From: Steinernema hermaphroditum
Taxonomy: Eukaryota > Nematoda > Chromadorea > Rhabditida > Steinernematidae
Assembly: GCA_030435675.1 (NCBI GenBank)
Contig: CM059621.1
Coordinates: forward strand, 3,534,001-3,598,000
Direction of reading: 5' to 3'
DNA length: 64,000 bases
Shown: one piece after another, positions 45,456 to 55,481 of the stretch
Layout of the letters: each line of letters begins with the position of its first letter
Position numbering within the stretch: the stretch's first letter is position 1
Translations under genes and position numbers: made by a program
Notes under the pieces: generated by a model
The model's input: only the letters and a program-made list of their open reading frames with translations
Told to the model about the DNA's origin: nothing
The model's database searches: none

Positions 45456-48400
45456 ATGGATCATCAAGAATCCACTTCGTCTGCGTCGTCGACGCCTCAA
45501 AACAGCAGTGGCCGATCTGCTTCGTCTTCGGCTGCTCATCGCCACCTTGAGGGACCCTCTCCTGGAGCCATGCAAGCAGCTTATCAAATTGTGGGCGCTG
45601 GATATGCCGCTCCACGGCCGCCACCAGGATTCGGGATTCCTTATGGAATCGGTAAGGCTCTTTTACACCAACTTTACACCAATTTTTCTTTTCAGCGCCT
45701 CGCTACGCTCCTGTGCAGTGGGTGCCGGTTGGCCCCGCCGGAGGTATGCGCCTCCCTGGGCAACAGCCCTGTATTTCGTCTTCGAATGTGGTGGGAGTGG
45801 CGCCTCACCGCTTCGGTGGACAGCCTCTGCTGGGTGGAGGCCAAATCACCCAGCAACCTCAGTTGGGACGAGGTCAAAGCGCCCAGCAGCAGAAAAGCTC
45901 TGTTATGCCGATTGGGGCTAGCACGAGCCGGACTGTCGCGTATGCGTCTGTGCAAAATCCCACCTCGGTGGGTACATGTTCAAGTCCCGCTTCTGTGGGC
46001 ATTGGTACAAGTCCTGCTCTTGCAGGCAACATGAGACAAAATCCTGGTTCTTCAGGTAACATGAGAGAAAGTCCTACATCCGTAGGCAGAGTGACGAGTA
46101 GTTTGATGGATATTCCGTCAACGAGCAGCTCAAGAGAGGTTAGAAACGCAAGGATGCGCGCTAAGCGCCAAAATGAAACACCAGAGGAAGCAGCTGAGCG
46201 AAAGCGCAAGCGAAATGAAGCTGATCGTGCTCGAAGAGAAGCGCGGCAGCTGTCCGCCAATCCCAAGGTGATTGCAGCTGTACAGAGCTCTAGAGAGCGC
46301 GAGCGAAATCGTATTAGCGATGTGAGGGATCGCGAAACTGATCAGCAGAGTAGTATGCGCAGAGAAACCAATGCTGCAGCAACGGCTCTTGCACGCAATT
46401 TGGAGACAGATGAGGAGAGTAGAAGGCGTAGAGAAGCCAATGCTGCGGCAACGGCTCTTGCACGCAATGTGGAAACAGATGAGGAGAGTAGAAGGCGTAG
46501 AGAAGCCAATGCTGCGGCAACGGCTCTTGCACGCAATTTGGAAACTGCTGAGGAGCACAGAGCGCGCAATGAGGCCAATGCTGCGGCAACGGCTCTTGCA
46601 CGCAATGTGGAAACAGATGAGGAAAGTAGAAGACGCAGAGAAGCCGATGCTATGGCAACGGCTAATGCGCGAAGTCAGGCTACCCAGGAACAGCGCGAAC
46701 AGCGAATCCAACACGATAGAATCTATTCTCAGAATAGACGTTCAAATGAAAACGAGTTAAGTAGAAGCGCGCGGCTGCAGTCCTTGCGCCAAACGCATCG
46801 AGTAAGAGTTGAACAAGCGTCAGAACAGATTGTAAATCTTGCACGACGCCTTCGCGAAGTTGCGCAGCTAGATATCGGTTTGCAGAATGTGGAATGCGCT
46901 TCATGTCATGCGCTTCATTTCGCTCAAGAAGCAAAGCCAGAAAATCGCATTCGTGGTGATCAAAATGATGAATCTATTCGGTACATCTTCAGTGACTGTT
47001 GCCGGTTGGGAAAGGTGCGCATCGAACTGAAATTCGACACGTATCCTGACCTGTTAAGGCGATTGTTCACTAGAGATGAGGCGATAAATGGAGCGCAGTT
47101 GAGAAACTTTCACGAAAACATTCGAAAGTTTAATGGGATGTTTGCTATGGCTTCAATGGAAGCAAAAACAGTAAATTTTAATGGTGGCGGACCTTACTGC
47201 TACAAAGTACAAGGTCAAATCCATCATACGCTAAATTTAGCAGTTATGGCAGACGAACAGAGAAATGAGAGGCCAAAGTACGGTCAGATCTTCTTGCTGG
47301 ACACGGAAGAGGCGCTTTACCACCGCTTCTCTCATCCCGCAGCTCAAAGTTGTGACGATGACTTGGTCAGAGACATTGAAATGATCATGCGAGCCGTAAA
47401 TCCCGTCGTTAGAAGTTACAAAATGATGTTAGAGGTCGAGAAAGAGATGATAGAAGCAAGTGATGGAATAGATACAGTCCCTCAGATAAGATTACTGTTT
47501 AATGTAAACGCGCCAGATCAAAATCGCTATAATCTGCCCAGAGTAAATGAGGTAGCGGCAGTTTTCGTCAGTCCCGAAGGAAACGATGCTCCTCCGCCAT
47601 CAAAATTGGTCATGCATCCGCGTGGAATGCAATTCGAGGAGCTGAAAATCACTAATCCGATGTGCGTACCGATGAGCTATCCATTGCTTTTCGCAAATGG
47701 CGGATTTGGGTGGGATCCGCAAATGACATATGAAAACACAGAGGGAAGAAGGCAGCGCGTTTCGCTGTTAGAGTATTACGCTTATGTGACGGCAGACAGG
47801 CGAGCATTCAGTCCGATCCTCCGCGGAGGAAGACTGTTCCAACAGTTTATAGTAGACGGATTTGTGAAAGTAGAACAAGAGCGCTTAGAATGGGTTAGAA
47901 AGAACCAAAACACATTAAAAGCAGATAGTTATGTTGGTCTTCATGACTACTTAGACAGACAAGCTGAATTACAAGGTGTTGCACGTGGAAAAACGGTGAT
48001 TTTACCATCCACTTTCAACGGGGGAGACAGATACTTCGCGCAAGCGTATCAAGATGCGATGGCAATAGTCAGAGAGCATGGCACACCGGATTTATTCGTG
48101 ACGATGACATGCAATGCGACGTGGCCTGAGATCGTGAACAATCTCAAACCAGGTCAAACTGCAAGTGATCGTCCCGATATGGTGGCGAAAGTGTTCAAAT
48201 TAAAATTGGAACAGTTCATGACTGATATAGTGAAAAAAGGAGTCGTGGGAAAAGTGAGAGCTTATGTTAATGTGATTGAGTTTCAGAAGCGAGGACTTCC
48301 TCATGTCCACATGCTTCTGATCCTCGAAGAGCCCTATAAGTTGAGAACAGCAGAGGATGTTGACTCTTTGGTCTGGGCAGAGCTCCCAGATCCAGTACAG

Positions 48401-51079
48401 TACCCTAGACTGCATGAAATAGTTAAGAAAATGATGATGCATGGACCCTGCGGTCCAGGAACGCGATCTCCATGCATGGACAAGTTCAAAACGCGTTGTG
48501 CAAAGCGCTTCCCTAAGGAATACAGCGAGGAAACTGTTCTCGAAGAGAATCAGATTCCCCGGTACCGTAGACGTGAAAGCGCACCGTCATTTGAAGGACG
48601 AGGAGGCGTAAAAATGGACAGTAGATGGGTTGTTCCTTACAATCCGTATTTGATGACTAAATATAACGCGCATATAAATGTAGAGATTTGCACTTCCGTG
48701 CGCTGCGTTAAGTATCTGTTCAAATACATCTATAAGGGCCATGACAAAGCGAACGTCTTCATCTGTGAAAGCGGCGCAGTGGAAACTGAGCAGCAAAGAG
48801 ATGTTTTGGATCACGACGAAGTGAAAAATTTCACAGACGCTCGCTATGTCGGGGCACCTGAAGCAGCTTGGCGACTAAAGAAGTATTCTATGCAAGATAA
48901 AAGTCACCACATTGAGCGTCTTGCGGTCCATTTGCAAGGCGAACAGTTAGTCTACTTCAGGGAAACTGAAGATAACGCGAGAGTGATGGAGCGAGCTGAA
49001 GAGAGTGAAACGACGCTCACAGCGTGGTTCGCTTTAAATCAGCGCGACCCTAATGCTAGGCAGTATCTGTATGGAGATATCCCTAGGCATTATACATGGA
49101 ATAAGAAGGACAAAAAATGGCAGCCTCGCCAAGCGCATTTCAACGTCATTGGACGTATGTATGTCGTGAATCCGAGAGAGACAGAGCGCTATAGAATGCG
49201 TTTGCTATTGTTAAACGTTAGAGGCGCTCAGTCTTTCGAAGATCTAAGAACAGTTCGTTCTGTAGACGAAAACGGGCGAGAAAATGAAGTAATCTACGGC
49301 ACATATAGCGAAGCAGCGAAAGCTCTAGGTCTGCTGCGTGATGATGACGAATGGGAACGATGCCTGAGAGACGCGATCATCGACCAGATGCCTTTCCAGC
49401 TTCGCTCACTCTTCGTCATCATTCTGTGCGAGTGCGGGCCAGGCGATCCGGCAGATTTGTACGAAAAGTTTAAGCGCGAGCTGTCGGAAGATTGGATTTT
49501 TCGTACAAACAATGACGATTTGGGAATTCAAATCGCCTACGCAGATCTAGAGAGACGCTTGAATCTTCTAGGCAAATCGCTAGCACAATTTGGCATGTCT
49601 GCTCCTGAGCAAACGTTTGAGCAGCTAACAGGTACAAATGACGTGATAGATCGAGCAGAAGAGGAGCGCAAAGGGGAAGAAATGTACGGTATGCTCAACG
49701 CAGATCAAAAAGCTATCGTAGATCTTATTTTACGGCAAGTAAGAGACGAAAATCTTAGCGATAGGCGGTGTCACTTCCTGGATGGCCCAGGTGGCTCCGG
49801 GAAAACGTTTGTTTATAAAACACTGATTCACATATTGAAAGGACGTGTGCTGAAGTTTGCAGCCATGGCTTTCACAGGCATTGCGGCGCAACTTTTGCCT
49901 AACGGTAGAACGATTCACTCGCATTTCAAGCTAAGCATCGGTAATGACACTACGGCGAACGTGATTCCGCGCACGCGCGAGGGATTACTACTTCGCGATG
50001 CAGCAGTGCTAATCATAGATGAAGCATCAATGGTATCAAAAAACATCTTAAATGAGATGGATCGAAAGCTACGCGAAATTATGCAAAACGATCACCCATT
50101 TGGAGGAAAGATAATGCTGTTCGGAGGCGACTTTAGACAGGTTCTTCCAGTCAAAAGGTACGCCACTCGGAGCGAGTTAGTGGAATTTTGCATGAAGAGT
50201 TCTGAACTCTGGCCAGGCTTCGAACAGCATCGCCTGTCGACCAATATGAGAGTACAGGGTGATCAAGAAGAGTTTAGGCAGTGGCTTTTGGCCCTAGGAA
50301 ACGGAGATCTTCCAGAAGTGGAAGAGGAAATCATTGAAATCCCTAAAGAATTTGTTGCTAATGGCAATTTGGTCTCGGAAATCTTCGGAGATGCGATTGC
50401 CGAAGGTGATTGGGAAGAAGTAGGAAAAAGAGCAATCTTGGCGCCTAAGAATGAGCGCTGCTATCGAATTAATCAAAAGGTCTTGGATCTCATGCCAGGA
50501 GAAGAAGTCAAGTATAAGAGCATCGATGCGGTGCACGAGGATGAGTCGTCTGATACGTCACTTTACAATCCTGTCATGTTTCCAACAGAGTTCTTGAACT
50601 CTGTGACTCACTCATCCTTGCCACCGCATGAGCTCAAGCTCAAGAAAAACTGCACTGTCATGTTGTTGCGCAATTTGAACATAAATGAAGGTCTTTGTAA
50701 CGGCACGCGCCTACGCGTCGAAAATATGCGCCAGAATGTGCTGATTTGCAGAATTTTGAGCGGTGATAAAGCAGGGGAGACCGCTTTCATCCCTAGGATC
50801 ACAGTAACTACGGATGACGGTGTTTTGCCCTTCAAAATGAGTCGGCACCAGTTTCCAGTGCGACTTGGTTTTGCTATGACTATAAATAAGTCGCAAGGTC
50901 AGAGTTTTGAGAATGTAGGCATTGACTTGGTCGAAGAAGTCTTCGGCCATGGCCAGCTCTACGTCGCTTTTTCGCGTGCTACATCAAAACAAGGGATTAG
51001 AGTGGGTGTGAGCGCTGAGAAGGCGGCTCAGCAGGTAATCTACTTGCGAAACGTTGTTTATAAGGAGGTGCTGCAGTAG
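45456..51079 (+). CDS. Helitron replication initiator-helicase (Rep-Hel), 1859 aa, intact
   Basis: Exon 1 is 45456-45651 (donor GTAAGG, phase 1) and exon 2 is 45696-51079 (acceptor TTTTCAG), with no internal stop or frameshift. The N-terminus is low-complexity Ser/Pro/Gly/Gln-rich. Residues about 289-395 carry roughly five copies of a 22-residue repeat (RRREANAAATALARN-ETDEES), encoded by 66-bp tandem repeats at 46363-46680. A Cys-His motif (CASCHALHF) lies near residue 466. The HUH nuclease motif is HVH at 935-937 and the paired tyrosines are Y1072 and Y1076 (YLFKYIYK). The Pif1-like helicase has Walker A GPGGSGKT (1429-1436), Walker B LIIDEAS (about 1507), GGDFRQVLPV and the C-terminal INKSQGQSFE and LYVAFSRA motifs. 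It nicks and unwinds DNA for rolling-circle transposition in the nucleus. AATAAA lies at 51271. The intact frame suggests recent activity. Confidence 0.95.
46363..46680 (+). repeat. 66-bp in-frame coding tandem repeat in Rep-Hel
   Basis: About five copies encode a charged 22-residue unit, probably alpha-helical or coiled-coil. The nearly identical DNA implies recent expansion. It creates long antisense open frames that are artefacts. Confidence 0.85.
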
Positions 51080-52257
51080 AAGTAGCAGTGAATACAAAGC
51101 TCACACTTTTTCAGGGCTCAACCTAACATAAAAGCTGACCTCAAGGATCAAATGCCATCACTTCTTTTCAGATTTGCCGCCGCGCTTGCAGCTTCGACCA
51201 TATGGACCACCGGCGGCAGAATCTGAGAGAAAATTTTATTTGTTTGTATGTTTGTAAGATCAAAATTGAGAATAAAAGAGATTGGGAGGAGGAAAGACAA
51301 GAGTATGCGCACGAGCATAGGATAGGCAAGAGGAGTAGATTTGGAGAAAGAAGCAAGAGAGATATGGAAAAGAGAAAGACAGTTCACGTCCACTGGCAAA
51401 TTTAAATCAGACACGCATAGCGTGCATCCAAGTGGGGAAGAACATGAAGAAGAAAAGAGAAGGGCGGTAGGAAGGACAGAGAGAAGGACAGTATATTTAG
51501 AAAAACCCAAAAAGCAGAAAAGAATCCTAAGAAAACCCACTTTAGAATGAGACTCACGGCCCCCGTTCTTCGTCCGCTTTCTGCGCTTCCTCGGTCCGGC
51601 GCCGCCCCGTCTATCAACGGAACTTAGCATCGCGTATTACAGATGCCAACCGTGCCTGCGCATGCTGGAAGCACTATCGGCCGATCGTACCCGCAACCTG
51701 CCTCCTGTTCGGGGGTTTCCGTGAAGTGTCGATCCATAGCGCTGAAGTGTCGATCCATGGCGATGAAGAGTCGATCCATAACTTCTTTGTTCTGAAAATT
51801 GGTAATGAGTAATAGCAAAAGAATAATAGAACGTACAAAAAATTTAGCGAGTTCTCCATTTGACCGGGATCGGAAAAGGGATCTCCTCAGCCATCGGCCA
51901 CCCAGATATGTTGCCTGGAACAGAGCGAAAACGATTAGTAATCCAGGATATGTTCACGATCAGTCACGCTAAGAACAAATTACGCATTCAAGACGCAAAA
52001 AAGACTGCGATCGCAGCAAAAAGTTGCACGCGAACGGCGCAGAACGCTAGCAGACAGCGTTTGCAAAAGTCAGATACATTTAGGAGACTGTTCGTGCCGG
52101 GACCATTTGTCTGAAATAGAGTCAGTGTGCAGATAGCTCATTCAGTGAGTGCTCACTTACGGATCGGTCGGGAGTTTCTTGGCGCGGTTCCGCGCGTTAA
52201 TTTTCGTTTCCGCGATGTTCAGCTTTTTGCTTTTTTTTATGTGTATTCGTATTTCAG
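51080..52257. other. Non-coding spacer inside Helitron unit 2
   Basis: Contains the Rep-Hel poly(A) signal at 51271, a purine-rich tract (about 51280-51540), and a short triple repeat (GAAGTGTCGATCCAT-type) at about 51723-51778. An 84-codon frame at 51860-52114 is unrecognised; it could be another captured scrap. The region just upstream of 52258 ends in a TTTCAG acceptor for the captured gene. Confidence 0.4.
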
Positions 52258-52919
52258 AAGAACGTATCATGACTGAGTTTCAAATTTACACCACTGACAA
52301 AGACGGAAACCGTGTTAGTGTTTGCCGCGATACTAAAGACTTCACAAATCAACAAGGCCGAGGGAAGTTCCAGGTATGCTATTTTGTTTCTGTGAAACCA
52401 GCTCATTAAACATTTTATAGGTACAACGCGAGAAAATGATGGGTGCTCTTAACACGATGGTTCATTGGTGTTGATTTGTGAAGTGGAATATTTCCCTCCC
52501 GGTGCAAAGCTGACCGTCGAACAAGCTGATGATTCTGAATTTGATAGTGATGAATTCGAAGAACGCCATGAATACTGCCTCCGATCGGCTATGCAAGACA
52601 TGTTCGAGTCAGAACGACTTGCCGATTGTACTATCAAGGTATTACGCTAACTTCCTGTCGGTGTTACATCGTTGTTCATTTTAGGTTGACGAAAAGGAGT
52701 TTAAAGCTCATAGATGCATTCTCGCCCAGCATAGTGAGGTATTCCGATCTATGTTCGGTAACGAGTCCATGCTGGAAGCACAAAAGGGAGAGATTGATAT
52801 CACCGATAGCAAGCCGGAAGCTGTAATAACTATTGCCATATTATGTATTGGCTATGATGTTCCTTTTAGGTTCGTGCCATGCTTGAATTCATCTACACGG
52901 GATCAACCAGCCTTATCTA
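52258..52919 (+). pseudogene. Captured SPOP-like MATH-BTB gene fragment
   Basis: Exon pieces: 52258-52373, 52421-52638, 52685-52822 and 52871-52919, with 46-47-nt introns retained. The first two encode the end of a MATH domain (FQIYTTDKDGN, KDFTNQQGRGKF, LICEVEYFPP). Exon 2 then runs into the start of a BTB domain (ESERLADCTIKV), which continues with DEKEFKAHRCILAQHSEVF, MFGNESMLEAQKGEI, and AMLEFIYTGS. The order and spacing match SPOP/BATH adaptors of Cullin-3 ubiquitin ligases. A frameshift near 52460-52475 breaks the frame. The MATH N-terminal half and the BTB C-terminal part plus BACK region are missing. Retained introns mean capture at the DNA level, not from mRNA. Confidence 0.8.
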
Positions 52920-54410
52920 GCCTTGTTTACCTCCACTACTAAATCGCAGGAAAGGGGTCGGTCTGTGTGTGTGTGTGTGTGTGTACGCGTGTGTCATGAA
53001 GCTGTCGGGAATGATGCATTTAGACGGTCTAAGGAAGGAGTTAGACGTCTTCTGTCTGAAATGGGAAGCAAAAAGTCATTTGTAGCTTTCGGGCAGGGAG
53101 CGGTCGTGGCTGGGAGGGGTGTGAAGGGGGAAAGTGTCTGGAATGAAGGGATCATGTGAGAGCGGTGGGAATGGGAATGGGAGCGGTAGTGGACCGGCGA
53201 GCTTTGTTCATGTCGTGAGGAAAAGCATCGGAGGAGGCTTGAGCAGGCATCTGATCATCGGAGCAAGCATCTCAGCGGGCCTCTAGGCATCTGGGCGAGC
53301 ATCTGATCATCGGATCAAGCATCTCAGCCTGAACACGCATCTCAACGGGCGTCTAAACATCGGACTGCATGAAAGCGTTGAGGCATGGACCGGGGAAGGG
53401 ATTAGCATGAGCGGGGCCTACATCTGGGGATGTGACCACGCACCGGAGCGCGCATCCAAGCATCGGAGCACGCATCTGAGGGAGCATGTCAGCGAGCATC
53501 TAAGTATCTTAGTGGGTGTCTAAGCATCGGAGCACATTTATCACCGGGCATCTGATCATCTCAGCAGTCCTCTAGGCATCTGAGCAATCACCTGAGCACA
53601 CACCTCCTTCACTTGAGCGCGCATCTCAGCGGGTATATGGTGATCGGAGCACGCATCTGATCATTTGAGCAAGCATCTAAGCTTAGTCTCAGCATCTCAG
53701 CGGGCATCTAAGTATCGGGGCATGCATCTGGGCATCTCAGGGCCTGAGCATGTGAGCGGGCACCTGAGCATGTGAGTGAGCATCAGGGGATTTTAGCGAG
53801 CATCGGAGCAAGCATCTGAGCGGGCATCTAAGCATCGGGGCAGGCATCTAGGCGTCTCAGGGCCTGAGCATGTGAGTGAGCATCAGGGGATTTCAGCACG
53901 CATCGGAGCACGCATCTGAGGGAGCATGTCAGCGAGCATCTAAGTATCTTAGTGGGTGTCTAAGCATCGGAGCGAGCATCTGATCACCTGAGCACGCATC
54001 GCAGCATCTGGGCGGGCATCTAAGCATCGTAGAAGGCCTCTGAGCATCTAATCATCAGAGCGGGCATCTAAGCATCGTAGAAGGCCTCTGAGCATCTAAG
54101 CATCTGGGCGAGCATCTGATCACCTGAGCACGCATCTCAGCGGGTATCTAATCATCACAGCAGTCCTCTAGGCATCACCAGCATCTCATCATTTGAGCAG
54201 GCCTCTAGGTATTTGGGCGGGCATCTCAGCATCTCAACGGGCACCTATGCGTCGGAGCAGGCCTCTGAGCGGGGATCTAAGCATCTGAGTGTCGGAGCAC
54301 GCATCTCATCACTTGAGCATGCATCTCAGCGGGCGGTAGTGGACCGGTCAGTGTCAGCATCTCAAAGGGCGGTGGCAAAGCATCTGACCACCGTGAGCAG
54401 GTATCTAAGC

Positions 54411-55190
54411 ATCTGAGTGAGCATCAGAGCGGGCTTCTAAGCATCTGAGCATCGGAGCAGGCCTCTGATCACCTGAGCACGCATCGGAGCATCATCTCTA
54501 GCGGGCATCTAAGCATCTGAGCGGGCATCTAAGCATCTGAGCGGGCATCTAAGCATCGTAGAAGGCCTCTGAGCATCGTAAAAGGCCTCTGAGCATCGGG
54601 GCATGCATCTAGGCATCTCAGGGGCTGAGCATGTGAGTGAGCATAAGGGGATCTCAGCGAGCATCTAGGCATCCGAGGGAGCACCATGAGCAAGCATCTA
54701 AGTTGCCATCGGAGCAAGCATCTCAGCACTCCTCTAGGCTTCTGGGCGAGCATCTGAGTGGGCATCTAAGCATCTGAGTGAGCATCAGAGCGGGCTTCTA
54801 AGCATCAGAGCATCGGAGCAGGCCTCTGATCACCTGAGCACGCATCGGAGCATCATCTCTAGCGGGCATCTAAGCATCTGAGCGGGCATCTAAGCATCTG
54901 AGCGGGCATCTAAGCATCGTAGAAGGCCTCTGAGCATCGTAGAAGGCCTCTGAGCATCGGGGCATGCATCTAGGCATCTCAGGGGCTGAGCATGTGAGTG
55001 AGCATAAGGGGATCTCAGCGAGCATCTAGGCATCCGAGGGAGCACCATGAGCAAGCATCTAAGTTGCCATCGGAGCAAGCATCTCAGCACTCCTCTAGGC
55101 TTCTGGGCGAGCATCTGAGTGGGCATCTAAGCATCTGAGTGAGCATCAGAGCGGGCTTCTAAGCATCAGAGCATCGGAGCAGGCCTCTGA
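54411..55190. repeat. 361-bp near-identical tandem duplication
   Basis: The segment starting CATCTGAGTGAGCATCAGAG recurs at about 54411, 54772 and 55133. The two full copies differ at very few bases. This explains near-identical 78-codon minus frames at 54529-54765 and 54890-55126. Confidence 0.85.
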
Positions 55191-55453
55191 CCACTTGGGC
55201 AGGCATCTTGACGATCTTAGCGAGCATCTAAGAAGCATGGACAGGCATGTGAGCACCGAGAGCAGACATCTGGTGATCGGAGCTCCTTAGCGGGCATCTG
55301 AGCAGCGGAGCAGGCATCTGATCGTCTGAGCAGACAGGGTCAGTTTCAGACAGCAGGGTCACATCAGACAGGAAGCGTGAAGCTTGAAAGCATTGAGCAT
55401 TTTGCATGGGAAAAAAAGCAAAAGCATTAAGCATAAAGCAACCTAGACGTGAA

Positions 55454-55481
55454 GGCCGCCGTAGGCGGCCTGAGCGGCTAG
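55454..55481 (+). other. Helitron 3' terminus of unit 3
   Basis: Hairpin GGCCGCC-GTA-GGCGGCC at 55454-55470, then TGAGCGG, then CTAG at 55478-55481, joined directly to TTACCTCC of unit 4. Confidence 0.8.

Larger units (their letters stand above)
45204..52926 (+). mobile_element. Helitron unit 2, autonomous (Rep-Hel) with captured gene
   Basis: The first ~165 bp match the 5' module of the other units, but the segment between TTACCTCCAC and GTACGCGTGTGTCATG is shortened. The Rep-Hel gene and then a captured MATH-BTB fragment follow. No 3' hairpin and CTAG are found before unit 3 begins, so this unit either lost its 3' end or uses that of unit 3 at 55481. Confidence 0.7.
52927..55481 (+). mobile_element. 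Helitron unit 3, non-coding
   Basis: The 5' module begins TTACCTCCACTACTAAATCG with a (GT)n tract. Long GCATCTGAGC arrays follow, and the 3' module ends in hairpin and CTAG. Within it a ~361-bp segment is tandemly duplicated (54411, 54772, start of a third at 55133). Confidence 0.8.

Noticed and set aside
46130..46714. Long minus-strand open frames (up to 194 codons)
   Set aside because: They are antisense shadows of the 66-bp repeats within the Rep-Hel coding region.
51148..51630. 160-codon minus-strand ORF as a captured gene
   Set aside because: It is antisense to a purine-rich tract, which creates Ser/Leu/Phe-rich frames by composition, and no family is recognisable.
53220..55250. CRISPR-like repeat array
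   Set aside because: Units are short, degenerate and directly adjoining without spacers of constant length, and the context is eukaryotic.
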